DNA of 64,000 bases from Ornithinibacillus californiensis (GCF_001038485.1 NZ_LDUE01000046.1:43760-107759), one strand, 5' to 3'. Shown: positions 54,100-63,649, numbered from the stretch's first letter. The notes: a model not told the origin generated them from the sequence alone. Made by a program: numbers and translations.

Positions 54100-54951
54100 T
54101 TAAAAAGATAACTCAATACGATTTCCAGACGGGTCATACGTAATACGTCTTCCATCTTCTTCTGTTACGGTTACACCTATTTTTTGCAGGTTATTTGTCG
54201 TTTCATTGATTGCTTCTTCATTAGGTAAAATGAGCGTAAAAGATTCCATACCAACACTATTTTCAGCCGGCTTAGGAGCCCCTATACCATTCCAAGTGTT
54301 CACTCCAATATGATGATGGTATTTCCCAGTAGACAGGAATAAAGCTCCTGCCCCGTACCGGTTGACCACATCAAATCCAAGACCATTCACATAGAACTCT
54401 TCTGTTTTTGTCAATTCGGCAACATGTAAATGGATATGTCCCATAACCGTTTCTCGAGGCAATCCTTTCCAGGTTTTTCCTGGTTCAGCATTTTTTAATA
54501 GCTCTTCAAAATCTAATGGATCTACAGCCATGGCAACTTCTTCACCATTCCAAACCCACTGAGAGGGTTCACGGTCAATATAAATTTCAATCTGATTTCC
54601 ATCTGGATCATTAAGATACAATGCTTCACTAACAAGATGATCAGAAGAACCGAAACGAATACCCTTTTCTGTTAAGTGAACAACGATATTCGCTAAATCA
54701 GATTTTTGTGGTAATAGAAGTGCAAAGTGATATAATCCTGTTGTTTTTCCATGTTTAGGTATCACGTTTTCCGGTTGTTCTAGTGATAGGATGCTTGTCT
54801 TTCCATCCGCTGTGAGTTTTGCTGTATGAGATGTTTGTTCTAAAATATCGAACCCAATAATTTCTTGATAAAACTGTAAAGATCTTGCTAAGTTCTCTAT
54901 CTTTATATTGACATGACTAACAAATGTTGTTGGTGTACTGTGAAATCCCAT
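54100..54951 (-). CDS. catE: Catechol-2,3-dioxygenase-like VOC protein, CatE type
   Basis: 283 residues, two VOC modules. Metal ligands of the second: His in MGHIHLHVAEL, His in KYHHHIGVNTW, Glu in SGNRIELSF. The first: FVSHVNIKIENLARSLQFYQ and DPDGNQIEIYID. Same size and architecture as B. subtilis CatE, an extradiol catechol dioxygenase. Downstream of a DoxX gene as in catDE. Confidence 0.88.
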   Translation of the reverse strand: MGFHSTPTTFVSHVNIKIENLARSLQFYQEIIGFDILEQTSHTAKLTADGKTSILSLEQPENVIPKHGKTTGLYHFALLLPQKSDLANIVVHLTEKGIRFGSSDHLVSEALYLNDPDGNQIEIYIDREPSQWVWNGEEVAMAVDPLDFEELLKNAEPGKTWKGLPRETVMGHIHLHVAELTKTEEFYVNGLGFDVVNRYGAGALFLSTGKYHHHIGVNTWNGIGAPKPAENSVGMESFTLILPNEEAINETTNNLQKIGVTVTEEDGRRITYDPSGNRIELSF

Positions 54952-54972
54952 ACTATCCCTCCTAATACACCA

Positions 54973-55365
54973 TTAGTTAAATAGTTTATGTTCTAATGAA
55001 AAGACCGATTTTTCAGCAAATATGAAGTAAACAGACATTGCAAATAATGCCAATTCAAGTTCGTATCCTGCCATCTGTCCGTCACCTAGGAAACCAAGTG
55101 AAAGTTTCGCTGTAAAAATAGCTCCTAACATAATTACTCCAAATAATAATCCAATGATTCTCGTTCCAATACCTAATACAAGAGCAATACCACCGATTAA
55201 CTCAATTCCTGCAACTGCATAGGCAAGAAAACCAGGAATCCCAAGACTATCAAAATAACCTACTGTATTTGAAATTCCACCTTGGAATTTAGATAATCCA
55301 TGAATGAAGAATGTAATACCTAATACTACCCTTAAAATAACTTTCCCTATTTCTTTATTTTTCAT
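54973..55365 (-). CDS. catD: DoxX-family membrane protein, CatD type
   Basis: 130 residues, four TM helices: VILRVVLGITFFIHGLSKFQ, FLAYAVAGIELIGGIALVLG, IIGLLFGVIMLGAIFTAK and ELALFAMSVYFIFA. DoxX fold; B. subtilis catD-catE is induced by catechol and quinones. First gene of a three-gene operon. Confidence 0.87.
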   Translation of the reverse strand: MKNKEIGKVILRVVLGITFFIHGLSKFQGGISNTVGYFDSLGIPGFLAYAVAGIELIGGIALVLGIGTRIIGLLFGVIMLGAIFTAKLSLGFLGDGQMAGYELELALFAMSVYFIFAEKSVFSLEHKLFN

Positions 55366-55391
55366 TTCTTTACGCTCCTTTTTCTAAGTTG

Positions 55392-55451
55392 GTTACTTAA
55401 CGTAACTTACTATAATATAATTATAATGTAATGTCAAATAAGTAACTTATT
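55392..55451 (-). promoter_or_regulatory. catD promoter with two palindromic operators
   Basis: TTGACA (55437-55432), 17-base spacer, TATAGT (55414-55409). Flanking palindromes are AATAAGT-A-ACTTATT at 55437-55451 and GTTAC-N5-GTAAC at 55392-55406, both containing GTTACTT-like halves. A third GTTACTT is near 55489. Suits a MarR/HxlR-type repressor such as CatR/YodB. Confidence 0.7.
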
Positions 55452-55539
55452 AATTACTAATTATTGGTGAACACATATTAATAAACAGGTTACTTAATAC
55501 AACAACTTGTGTTGCTTTCCTTAATTATTCATAAACAAA

Positions 55540-55583
55540 AGGCCCTGCTAAACAAAAATAATATTTGTTAATCAGGGCCTATC
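55540..55583 (-). terminator. Terminator of the dus gene
   Basis: AGGCCCTG pairs with CAGGGCCT, with an inner AACAAATA / TTTTTGTT stem, followed by TTTTG. Confidence 0.7.
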
Positions 55584-55599
55584 TAATATGGTTCTTTTT

Positions 55600-56565
55600 T
55601 CAATTGGAATTCTGCTCAAAGTCATCAAGCAATGCGCGTGCTTCATCAGTTGACCCAGTGCTCATCAACTGATTTCTTAGCTCACTTGCTCCTCGAAATC
55701 CCTTGACGTATATCTTAAAGAAACGACGAAGAGGACCATATGGCCGCGGTTCTAACTTGGAGTATTTGTCAAAGAGGTCCAGATGTAATCTTAACAGATC
55801 TAACAATTCCTTACTGCCATGCTCTTTCTGCTCTACTTCAAAGGCAAATGGGTTTTTAAAAATACCACGCCCAATCATCACCCCATCCACACCGTACTGT
55901 TGAACAAGTTTCAGGCCAGTCTGACGATCAGGAATATCTCCATTGATTGTCAACAGTGTATTTGGAGCCACTTCATCGCGAAGCTTTTTGATATCTGGAA
56001 TTAGCTCCCAATGAGCATCTACTTTACTCATTTCCTCTCTAGTACGCAGATGGATGGAAAGATTCACAATGTCTTGCTTCAAGATGTGTGTTAACCAGTC
56101 GCGCCATTCGTCTACTTCAGTATAGCCGAGCCTTGTTTTCACACTTACTGGCAATCCACCAGCTTTTGCTGCTTGTATTAGCTCTGCTGCAACTTCCGGA
56201 CGGCGGATGAGGCCGCATCCTTTTCCGTTCTCTGCGACATTATCTACAGGACAGCCCATATTAATATCGATCCCACTAAAACCTTGCTCAGCCATGCCAA
56301 TACTCATTTGCCGGAAGAATTCAGGCTTATCTCCCCATATATGAGCTACAATTGGTTGTTCATCCTCTGTAAAAGTCAAACGCCCACGTACACTCTGCTG
56401 TCCTTCTGGATGACAATAACTCTCCGTGTTTGTAAACTCTGTAAAAAACACATCAGGTCTGGCTGCTTCACTTACAACATGTCGAAAAACAACATCTGTC
56501 ACATCTTCCATAGGTGCTAATATAAAAAACGGTCGTGGTAATTCACGCCAAAAGTTATCCTTCAT
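55600..56565 (-). CDS. tRNA-dihydrouridine synthase, YfjN-like
   Basis: 321 residues, FMN-binding TIM barrel: [19 protein letters not shown] (FMN loop), [16 protein letters not shown], the catalytic Cys in [29 protein letters not shown] and [14 protein letters not shown]. Reduces uridine to dihydrouridine in tRNA. Start at ATG 56565 ([14 protein letters not shown], as in YfjN); a TTG nine codons earlier lacks an SD. Confidence 0.92.
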   Translation of the reverse strand: MKDNFWRELPRPFFILAPMEDVTDVVFRHVVSEAARPDVFFTEFTNTESYCHPEGQQSVRGRLTFTEDEQPIVAHIWGDKPEFFRQMSIGMAEQGFSGIDINMGCPVDNVAENGKGCGLIRRPEVAAELIQAAKAGGLPVSVKTRLGYTEVDEWRDWLTHILKQDIVNLSIHLRTREEMSKVDAHWELIPDIKKLRDEVAPNTLLTINGDIPDRQTGLKLVQQYGVDGVMIGRGIFKNPFAFEVEQKEHGSKELLDLLRLHLDLFDKYSKLEPRPYGPLRRFFKIYVKGFRGASELRNQLMSTGSTDEARALLDDFEQNSN

Positions 56566-56785
56566 AATTAAAGTTACAATCCTTTCATTCAAGAGGTGCT
56601 AAAGCACTGTGGTGATACCTAGCACTTAAGCTATATTATGCTCGATTATTATAACAGAATTACCATGGTTTACAAGCGTTAGATATAGATCAACAAATGC
56701 TTGTCCCCACTTCATTTTGCTAGGGTACATAAAAACAATCTACGAGAACAAACTAACGTTAAAATATATTAAAGGAGGATTACAC

Positions 56786-57055
56786 TTGCAAAATCAACAA
56801 ATGGGCCAACAAAACCAACAACCGATTATGCAGCAACCGCCCCATGTTATTACAACAAAGGATTTTTCTTATATTAATGACATGCTAGCATGGAATTTAC
56901 TAGCAATGAAAAAAGCACATCATGCAGCATCACAATGTCAAGACCAACAAATCAAAAACAAACTAGATGCTTGCGGGCAAATGCATCAAAGACATTATAG
57001 TAAGCTTCTAGCACACCTGGAAGAAAAGCAATCCAGTAACACGATTACACAATAA
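56786..57055 (+). CDS. CotF-like spore coat protein
   Basis: 89 residues: Gln-rich start (QNQQMGQQNQQPIMQQPP) then CotF-type helix bundle (TTKDFSYINDMLAWNLLAMK, KAHHAASQCQDQQIKNKLDA, QMHQRHYSKLLAHL). TTG start with AGGAGG 7 bases upstream. Operon with the next coat gene, 16 bases apart. Confidence 0.85.
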   Translation: MQNQQMGQQNQQPIMQQPPHVITTKDFSYINDMLAWNLLAMKKAHHAASQCQDQQIKNKLDACGQMHQRHYSKLLAHLEEKQSSNTITQ

Positions 57056-57071
57056 AGAAAGGAGCAAAGAC

Positions 57072-57434
57072 GTGACAAATTCAAATATGCAAAACCAAAA
57101 TCAAAATCAAACAACCATACAAAACCCTATTACTCAAGTTCCAAAATCTCCACAGATGAATGAACGTGATTTTGTTAATGACATACTAGCGATGGAAAAA
57201 TATATGACGAATTCCTATTCAACTGCCTTAAATGAAGCAAGCCATCAACATCTTTATGAAGATTTGCTTCAGATTTTCACTGAAACACAAAATATGCAGC
57301 ATGATTTGTATAATCTTATGTTTCAAAAAGGATGGTACAAGCTTGAAGCAGAAGATTCACAAAAAATCCAGCAATCTTTACAACAGCATCAAGGCTATAT
57401 GAATCAATTCCCATATCAAGGGACGATTCAATAG
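57072..57434 (+). CDS. CotF-family spore coat protein
   Basis: 120 residues: Asn/Gln-rich tail (NSNMQNQNQNQTTIQNP) then the CotF four-helix, ferritin-like module (MNERDFVNDILAMEKYMTNS, LNEASHQHLYEDLLQIF, NLMFQKGWYKLEA). GTG start, AAAGGAG upstream. Mother-cell expressed by family precedent. Confidence 0.87.
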   Translation: MTNSNMQNQNQNQTTIQNPITQVPKSPQMNERDFVNDILAMEKYMTNSYSTALNEASHQHLYEDLLQIFTETQNMQHDLYNLMFQKGWYKLEAEDSQKIQQSLQQHQGYMNQFPYQGTIQ

Positions 57435-57446
57435 ATTTAAGAGAAA

Positions 57447-57482
57447 TAAAAATCCTACTTAATTGCTTAAAGTAGGATTTTT
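57447..57482 (+). terminator. Terminator after the coat genes
   Basis: AAAATCCTACTT pairs with AAAGTAGGATTTTTT (loop about 8 bases). Confidence 0.8.
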
Positions 57483-57554
57483 TGAAGAAGGATTTAACTT
57501 TATGGAATATTTACTGTAATTCACGTTAGCAACACCCCTTCTTTTCCTATTGAC

Positions 57555-58121
57555 TTAGAATCCGTACTGTTCTTCCTTCGCTTTCCGAATGTTAGTATAA
57601 GTTTCGCTTAAAACAACAGTATCTTCTACTAATCGTTGAATCCGGAAAATGATATCATCATTAACGATTTCTTTTCGATAAAAGTCCTTTTCTTCCATAA
57701 ATACATATGTCTGAACGACTTGTGCCTTCATATAAGACAATATTGGTTTTAGTTGTTGTTCCGCGATTAAATAATGCTTAGGTGAACCTGCTGTAACCAG
57801 CATACTGACAACCTTGTCACGAAATGCTTTTTCAGGAAGCAAATCAAATATATTCTTTAATGTTGCAGGTATGGACGCTTGAAAGATAGGTGTTCCAATA
57901 ATAATCGCATCAGCATCCATTATCATTTCTGCTACATATTTTGTATCGCCTTCATATTCCCTGTAGTCACGACCATCACTAAATTGCACATCATATTCTG
58001 CTAAATCAATTAATGTCACTTCAATATCAGGATACTGCTCTATAAGTGCTTTTATAGTATAGTCCATAGCTGTCCTTGTTTTTGAGCCCACTTTAGAACC
58101 GGATAAACCGACTACTTTCAT
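57555..58121 (-). CDS. NAD(P)H-dependent FMN reductase
   Basis: 188 residues, flavodoxin-like FMN_red family (SsuE-like): GLSGSKVGSKTRTAMDYTI phosphate loop, DAIIIGTPIFQASIPATLKN and VSMLVTAGSPKHYL. Supplies reduced flavin to two-component monooxygenases. Last gene of an operon with two luciferase-like enzymes; 2-base gap. Confidence 0.9.
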   Translation of the reverse strand: MKVVGLSGSKVGSKTRTAMDYTIKALIEQYPDIEVTLIDLAEYDVQFSDGRDYREYEGDTKYVAEMIMDADAIIIGTPIFQASIPATLKNIFDLLPEKAFRDKVVSMLVTAGSPKHYLIAEQQLKPILSYMKAQVVQTYVFMEEKDFYRKEIVNDDIIFRIQRLVEDTVVLSETYTNIRKAKEEQYGF

Positions 58122-58123
58122 TT

Positions 58124-59197
58124 TTAGTCCTCCTTGCCTTTAGCTGTATATTTCTTAACTGCAGGTAAAATTTCATTCCCAATCAGTTCAATGTTTTTCA
58201 TTAATTTATCAAATGGTACACCACCGAAATCCATTTGAGCGATGTATCGTTGATGGTCAAACGTTTCATGCTGATAGAGAATCTTTTCAATAATTTGCTG
58301 CGGGCTGCCAATATTCATGACACTCCTTGTATCTTGAGCTTGAGCAAATTGTTGTTTCGGATAGCTCTGTCCATTGATTAATCGTAATCCAATATCAATA
58401 TGTGGATATGCTTCTTGCATTGCTTGTTGGGTCGTTTCCGCTGCGTAGAACCAACCTGCTGTAGCTATTGGGAAATCTTTAGGATTATGTCCAGCACGTC
58501 TTAACGCTTCACGATATGCATCAACCGACATTTTGAATGAGGATGCTGGTCCACCCAAATTGGCTAAATACATCGGTACACCTTGAAAACCTGCTTTGAT
58601 TGCACTTGCTGGAGGTCCACCAACTGCACGCCAGATTGGAAGCGAGCCTTCTACTGGTCGGGGAATAACTTCTGCATTCCGTAATGGAGCACGATATTTC
58701 CCTTCCCAATTAACCACTTCTTCTTCATTAATCTTTAATAACAACTCAAACTTTTCCTCATATAACTCTTCGTAATCTCGGACATCATAGCCTAACAGCT
58801 CAAACAACCCTATCCGAGAAGCACGGCCTGCAATAATTTCTGTACGGCCATTTGAAATCAAGTCAATGGTAGAAAAATCTTCATAAACTCTGACTGGGTC
58901 TGATGTACTGATAATCGTTGCTGAGCTTCCGAGTTTAATTTTTTCTGTTGCTTGTGCAATTGCAGATAAGACTACCGAGTGTGCCTGTGTTGTAAAATAT
59001 TCCTGATGACTTTCACCGACACTAAAGAAATCAATTCCTGCTTGTTCTGCCAACTTCGCCATTTCTATAATTTCTTTAATTCGTTGCTGTGCCGAAATAC
59101 GTTTTCCCGTCGCTGGATTTTGTATATGATCTCCTAATGTATATATTCCAAACTCTAATCCTTTACTTTCATCAATTCGGTATTTTTCCATTCCCAT
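58124..59197 (-). CDS. LLM-class flavin-dependent oxidoreductase, copy 2
   Basis: 357 residues, bacterial-luciferase-like TIM barrel: LEFGIYTLGDHIQNPATGKR, FFSVGESHQEYFTTQAHSV, KIKLGSSATIISTSDPVRVY, GRTEIIAGRASRIGLFELLG. Uses reduced FMN and oxygen; substrate unknown. Paralogue of the next gene upstream. Confidence 0.9.
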   Translation of the reverse strand: MGMEKYRIDESKGLEFGIYTLGDHIQNPATGKRISAQQRIKEIIEMAKLAEQAGIDFFSVGESHQEYFTTQAHSVVLSAIAQATEKIKLGSSATIISTSDPVRVYEDFSTIDLISNGRTEIIAGRASRIGLFELLGYDVRDYEELYEEKFELLLKINEEEVVNWEGKYRAPLRNAEVIPRPVEGSLPIWRAVGGPPASAIKAGFQGVPMYLANLGGPASSFKMSVDAYREALRRAGHNPKDFPIATAGWFYAAETTQQAMQEAYPHIDIGLRLINGQSYPKQQFAQAQDTRSVMNIGSPQQIIEKILYQHETFDHQRYIAQMDFGGVPFDKLMKNIELIGNEILPAVKKYTAKGKED

Positions 59198-59226
59198 TAT
59201 GATTAACCTTCTTTCGTTATTTTGAA

Positions 59227-60282
59227 TTACTGTCTCGTTGCTTTTCGTATTGCAGGTACCACTTCGGTTGCAAACATCTCAATCATTTCGACCACTTTTT
59301 TATAAGGTATATTTCCATGGTCCATTTGGACAATAAACCGTTGGTGTCCAAACAGTTCATGTTGGTATAAAATTTTTTCTACAATTTGTTGTGGACTGCC
59401 TACCATGATTGAATTTTTTATGTTAGTCGCTTGTCTATATTGCTCTTTCGGAAAATCTACACCTCTTAATTGGCTAAATGTATTATTTAGATAGGCGTAA
59501 TAATCTTTAAATGCTGTTTGTGAATCTTTATCGATATACATCATAGTTGCAACTCCAATCGGAAGTTTTTTAGGGTCGTGTCCTGATTCTTGAGCTGCAT
59601 TTCTATATGCGGTGACTCTTTTTTCAAATACACTTGATGCTCCATAAAGTGCCGCTAAGTTCATGGGAACACCCATTTTGCCTGCCTGAATAGCACTTGC
59701 AAAATGTTGTCCAACAGCACGCCAGATAGGCAGTTTTCCATTTAGCGGTTTAGGATAAATTTGAACACTATTTAAAGCTGGACGGAATTTTCCATTCCAT
59801 GTAATGGGTTGTTCATCATTTAATTGTAGTAAAAGCTCAAACTTTTCCTCGAATAATTCATCAAAGTCATTTAAATCATATCCAAATAGTTGATAAGCAC
59901 CATAACGTGAACCCCTGCCAGCTACAATTTCAGCTCGTCCATCAGATAGTAAATCCAACGTGGAAAAGTCTTCATACACCCTTACTGGATCAAGTGTACT
60001 TAATACCGTAGAAGCACTAATTAACTTAATTTTATTCGTAACCCCAGCAATATGAGCCAGTATGGTTTGTGGAGTAGAAGCAACAAAACGTTCTTGGTGA
60101 CTTTCACCTACTCCAAATACATCTAATCCTACATCCTCAGCAATTTTAGCCATGTTAACCATATCTTTAATTCGCTGATATTCAGTCATCGTTTTTTCAT
60201 TTCCTCTTGGTAATAGATAATCTCCCAATGTATATATACCTAGTTCCATACCGGTACTATTATTGTTTTTAATCTCCCCCAT
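59227..60282 (-). CDS. LLM-class flavin-dependent oxidoreductase, copy 1
   Basis: 351 residues, same fold as copy 2: GMELGIYTLGDYLLPRGNEK, VFGVGESHQERFVASTPQT, KIKLISASTVLSTLDPVRVY, GRAEIVAGRGSRYGAYQLFG. Tandem duplication followed by divergence. SD AAAGGGGG 6 bases from ATG. First gene of the operon, divergent from hxlR-type regulator. Confidence 0.9.
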   Translation of the reverse strand: MGEIKNNNSTGMELGIYTLGDYLLPRGNEKTMTEYQRIKDMVNMAKIAEDVGLDVFGVGESHQERFVASTPQTILAHIAGVTNKIKLISASTVLSTLDPVRVYEDFSTLDLLSDGRAEIVAGRGSRYGAYQLFGYDLNDFDELFEEKFELLLQLNDEQPITWNGKFRPALNSVQIYPKPLNGKLPIWRAVGQHFASAIQAGKMGVPMNLAALYGASSVFEKRVTAYRNAAQESGHDPKKLPIGVATMMYIDKDSQTAFKDYYAYLNNTFSQLRGVDFPKEQYRQATNIKNSIMVGSPQQIVEKILYQHELFGHQRFIVQMDHGNIPYKKVVEMIEMFATEVVPAIRKATRQ

Positions 60283-60351
60283 TGAAATCCCCCTTTCAAA
60301 TCTCTGTCTATAATGCTATTATAATTAGTAAAGGTAAAATAAAGAAGTACG

Positions 60352-60387
60352 CACTTAAAAGTGGTATAGTATACAAAAGGATACTAT
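60352..60387. promoter_or_regulatory. Palindromic operator region between LLM operon and HxlR gene
   Basis: CACTT-AA-AAGTG at 60352-60363, and ATAGTATAC...GGATACTAT at 60366-60387 (AGTAT-N8-ATACT), similar in style to TACTAT-type sites of YodB-like HxlR proteins. Confidence 0.55.
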
Positions 60388-60400
60388 TGGAGGTGTAAAC

Positions 60401-60748
60401 ATGAATATAGATCCGGATTTATGTCGAGTAGATGATGCTTTAGATATTATTGTGGGAAAATGGAAGCCTGTTATTTTATTACATTTATTGAAAAATGGGA
60501 CGATGAGGTTCAGTGAATTGAAACGTAGTATCCCAGAAATTACACAGAAGATGTTAACGAAGCATTTACGAGAGTTGGAAGAAGAAGATATTATTAATCG
60601 AGTTGTATATCCACAAGTTCCGCCAAAAGTCGAGTACTCGATCACTGAATATGGAAAGGAATTAGAACCAATTTTGGTTTCTATGCATGAGTGGGGTACA
60701 AGACATGCACTTCGTAAACAAAGAAAACAGATTACTAAAAGCAGTTAA
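60401..60748 (+). CDS. HxlR/DUF24-family regulator with N-terminal redox cysteine
   Basis: 115 residues: winged HTH, VGKWKPVILLHLLKNGTMRF, SELKRSIPEITQKMLTKHLR, ELEEEDIINRVVYPQVPPKV. Cys8 in DPDLCRVDDAL matches the sensing cysteine of YodB/CatR/HypR. Likely de-represses the divergent flavin monooxygenases upon electrophile or quinone stress. SD TTGGAGGTG upstream. Confidence 0.92.
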   Translation: MNIDPDLCRVDDALDIIVGKWKPVILLHLLKNGTMRFSELKRSIPEITQKMLTKHLRELEEEDIINRVVYPQVPPKVEYSITEYGKELEPILVSMHEWGTRHALRKQRKQITKSS

Positions 60749-60967
60749 AATAATTGGTACAAATAGAGATAGAATTACAAATCCCGTTAAACCATGAATT
60801 AAACAGTTTAATATAGAGTTCTACTATAGTGTTGCGTAATGGAAAGAAGAGAAAACCGAGTAAAGACAAGGAATGGGCATGAAAAAGATCCAGAATTCGG
60901 AAATGTTTATTTTCACGAAAACCGGATCTGTATTGGTAATGTTTATTTTGATTAGGAGATGTTTAAT

Positions 60968-62350
60968 TTAGGTAGACACTCTCTTCTCCAACCAAGCCAC
61001 ACTCTCAATATGCATACTTTGCGGAAACATATCAACTGGTTGCACTTCTTTTGTTTCATATCCACCATCTTCTAAGATACGTAAATCACGAGCAAGGGTG
61101 GATGGATTACAGGAAACATACACAATTCGTTTTGGTCCCATCTCTAGCATGGCGTTTAAGAGTCCTTCATCACAGCCTTTACGAGGTGGATCGACAACGA
61201 TAACATCTGGCTTCAAGCCATCTTCTTTCCACTTCGGCATGACTTCCTCCGCCGTTCCAACTTCAAACTCTACATTTGTCATACCATTTAATTTTGCATT
61301 GACACGCGCATCTTCTATCGCCTCGGGAACAACTTCTACGCCGTATACTTTTTTCGCTTTTTGAGCTAAGAATAAGGAAATAGTTCCGATTCCACAATAG
61401 GCATCAATCACCGTATCTTCTTCATCAATTGCAGCATATTCCAAAGCTTTTTCATAAAGCTTCTTCGTTTGCGTTGGATTCACTTGATAGAAGGACTTCG
61501 CTGAAATCGCAAAACGAATAGAACCGATGGAATCATAAATATATTCCTGTCCCCAAAGTACCTTCGACTTCTCACCAAGAATAACATTCGTTTTCGCTGG
61601 ATTGATATTATGAATAATAGATTTCACATTCGGATAAGTTTCCGTTAACTCCCGGATAAATTCTTTTGCATGTGGCAATTCCTTCGTTCTTGTGATTAAG
61701 ACAATCATTGTTTCTTTTGTTTCTTGACCTGTTCGGACCATGATATGTCTTAGCACACCGGAATGGCTTTTCTCATCATAAGCTTCAATTCCAACTTGAT
61801 TGGCAATGCGTCTTACCGCTTCCACCATTCGATCATTTAAATCCTCTTGTACAATACACGTATCCATATCCTCAATAATGTTATGGCTACGCATTTGGTA
61901 AAAGCCTGTAATTAACTCCCCATCTTTTTCACCGACGGGAATTGCTACTTTATTTCGGTAACGCCAAGGATCGTCCATTCCAATTGTCGGATGAATAGGA
62001 ACATGGTCTAGATGCGCTACCTTTCGCATCACATTTTTCACTTGTTGTTGCTTCATGGAGAGCTGAAGGTTATAGCTCATATGTTGGATCTGGCAACCTC
62101 CACATTTATAAAACACATCACACGGGGGTTCTACTCGTTCTGGGCTTGGATTTTTCACTTCTAGCAGTTTTCCAAAGCCAAAGTTTTTATTTACTTTCAC
62201 TACTTTGACAGTAGCTTCTTCTCCTGGCAGACCGTATGGAACAAAGAGAGGATATCCATCTATCTTACCGACACCATTCCCTTCATGTGTTAAATCTTCA
62301 AAACGAATGGTTATTGTTTCATTCTTTTTTACTGGTGTGAATTTAGCCAT
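60968..62350 (-). CDS. rlmCD: 23S rRNA (uracil-C5)-methyltransferase, YefA/RlmCD type
   Basis: 460 residues: TRAM (about 5-65), Fe-S cysteines in CDVFYKCGGCQIQHM with a fourth in MDTCIVQED, FYQVNPTQTKKLYEKAL, DAYCGIGTISLFLA, VIVVDPPRKGCDEGLL and catalytic VYVSCNPSTLARDL. YefA (RlmCD) modifies U747 and U1939 in B. subtilis. Assignment rests on the dgkB neighbour, as in B. subtilis yerQ-yefA. Confidence 0.93.
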   Translation of the reverse strand: MAKFTPVKKNETITIRFEDLTHEGNGVGKIDGYPLFVPYGLPGEEATVKVVKVNKNFGFGKLLEVKNPSPERVEPPCDVFYKCGGCQIQHMSYNLQLSMKQQQVKNVMRKVAHLDHVPIHPTIGMDDPWRYRNKVAIPVGEKDGELITGFYQMRSHNIIEDMDTCIVQEDLNDRMVEAVRRIANQVGIEAYDEKSHSGVLRHIMVRTGQETKETMIVLITRTKELPHAKEFIRELTETYPNVKSIIHNINPAKTNVILGEKSKVLWGQEYIYDSIGSIRFAISAKSFYQVNPTQTKKLYEKALEYAAIDEEDTVIDAYCGIGTISLFLAQKAKKVYGVEVVPEAIEDARVNAKLNGMTNVEFEVGTAEEVMPKWKEDGLKPDVIVVDPPRKGCDEGLLNAMLEMGPKRIVYVSCNPSTLARDLRILEDGGYETKEVQPVDMFPQSMHIESVAWLEKRVST

Positions 62351-62405
62351 ATATGTATCTTCCTTTACGAACGATTTGTTGACTTCTATCTTATCATGAA
62401 CAAAG

Positions 62406-62432
62406 GAGACTACCTATTATTCAGTAGTCTCC
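62406..62432 (-). terminator. Hairpin at the end of dgkB
   Basis: GGAGACTAC pairs with GTAGTCTCC around the dgkB stop codon; the T-run is short, so it may be weak. Confidence 0.5.
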
Positions 62433-63334
62433 TCTTTATTTAAATAGGATTCTGGAACATAAAACTCGATATGTTGCTGTAAGTTACGGAAGTCACCTGG
62501 TAGAAGTCCACCATATTCTCCATCAATATTTAGCTGCATTTTATCCAATGGTGTCACTTTTATATGCTTTGCTTTTGCATAAATGACATGTTTATCTTCT
62601 AAATGCGCCCCTCTTAATGCCAGTCCCGCAATGCGTATAAACTCAGCAAGGTTTGTCTTCCTGAGAATTAATAGATCAAAGTAGCCATCATCCAGACAAG
62701 CATCTGGAGCTAATTTCTCGAATCCACCTACCGAGTTGGTATTCGATATTAGAAATAGCATGATGTCCTCTTCTATAATATTTCCATCATATTCAATTTT
62801 TACTTGTGCTGGCTTTAAGGAAGGTAACATTTCAATCCCTTTGGCATAATAAGCTAATTGCCCCAGCATAGTTTTAAGCTTACTTGGGACATCATAGGTT
62901 AACTCGGTAAGCTTTCCGCCACCCGCTATATTAATAAAATATTGATCATTTACTTTTCCAATATCTAAGAGTTTAGAATGCCCCTCTACAATTACATCGA
63001 CAGCCTTTTGGATACTGTCACGCGGAATGGTCAAAGCCCTTGCAAAATCATTCGTTGTACCTACTGGAATAACTCCTAATTTTGGTCGATATTCTTGTTC
63101 TGCAAGACCATTAATAACTTCATTTATAGTACCATCTCCACCAGCAGCAACTACCAAATCATACCCGCGTTCCACTGCTATACGTGCAGCATTAATAGCA
63201 TCACCTTCACCAGTAGTTGCGTGTGCTGATGTCTCATATCCTGCTATTTCGAATTTTTCTAATACTGCTGGGAGCTCTTTCTTAAATGCCTCTCGGCCAG
63301 ATGTTGGATTATATATGATACGGGCTCTTTTCAT
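62417..63334 (-). CDS. dgkB: Diacylglycerol kinase, YerQ type
   Basis: 305 residues, DAGK_cat family: IIYNPTSGREAFKKELP, VVAAGGDGTINEVINGL, LGVIPVGTTNDFARAL and SNTNSVGGFEKLAPDACLDDGYFDLLI. Phosphorylates diacylglycerol from lipoteichoic-acid synthesis back to phosphatidate. Same order with rlmCD as in B. subtilis. Confidence 0.94.
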   Translation of the reverse strand: MKRARIIYNPTSGREAFKKELPAVLEKFEIAGYETSAHATTGEGDAINAARIAVERGYDLVVAAGGDGTINEVINGLAEQEYRPKLGVIPVGTTNDFARALTIPRDSIQKAVDVIVEGHSKLLDIGKVNDQYFINIAGGGKLTELTYDVPSKLKTMLGQLAYYAKGIEMLPSLKPAQVKIEYDGNIIEEDIMLFLISNTNSVGGFEKLAPDACLDDGYFDLLILRKTNLAEFIRIAGLALRGAHLEDKHVIYAKAKHIKVTPLDKMQLNIDGEYGGLLPGDFRNLQQHIEFYVPESYLNKEETTE

Positions 63335-63570
63335 CTAACATGTCCCCTCTCCAATGTTACATTATGCGTAAAATCTATTTAATAGTATAGCTTTTATTAG
63401 TTGGATAAATTTTCATGCATTCCTATCATAGCCATATTTTACGCCTTTGAAAAGTTTTTCGCAAAAAAGTAGTCTTTAGGGGGACAGTCCCAATGTCATC
63501 AAGCTAAGATGACAAAATATGTAAATGAATTAAAAAAGACAAAAAATAACCAAAATATGCCAAAAAGCAC

Positions 63571-63649
63571 TTGACTTTTTAAAATCACCACAATAATCGA
63601 TTTGAATACCGATTTTTTAGGTATATCAACGATGAAGTGGTGATTTTTT
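63571..63649 (+). promoter_or_regulatory. IS promoter and read-through-blocking hairpin
   Basis: TTGACT (63571-63576), 17-base spacer, TAATCG (weak -10). AAAATCACCAC (63581-63591) pairs with GTGGTGATTTT (63637-63647), which contains the SD. An inner ATACC/GGTAT stem adds stability. Confidence 0.6.

Noticed and set aside
60838..60954. Small plus-strand frame with a repeated GNVYF
   Set aside because: No SD, no clear terminator, composition like intergenic DNA; the internal duplication alone does not make it a gene.
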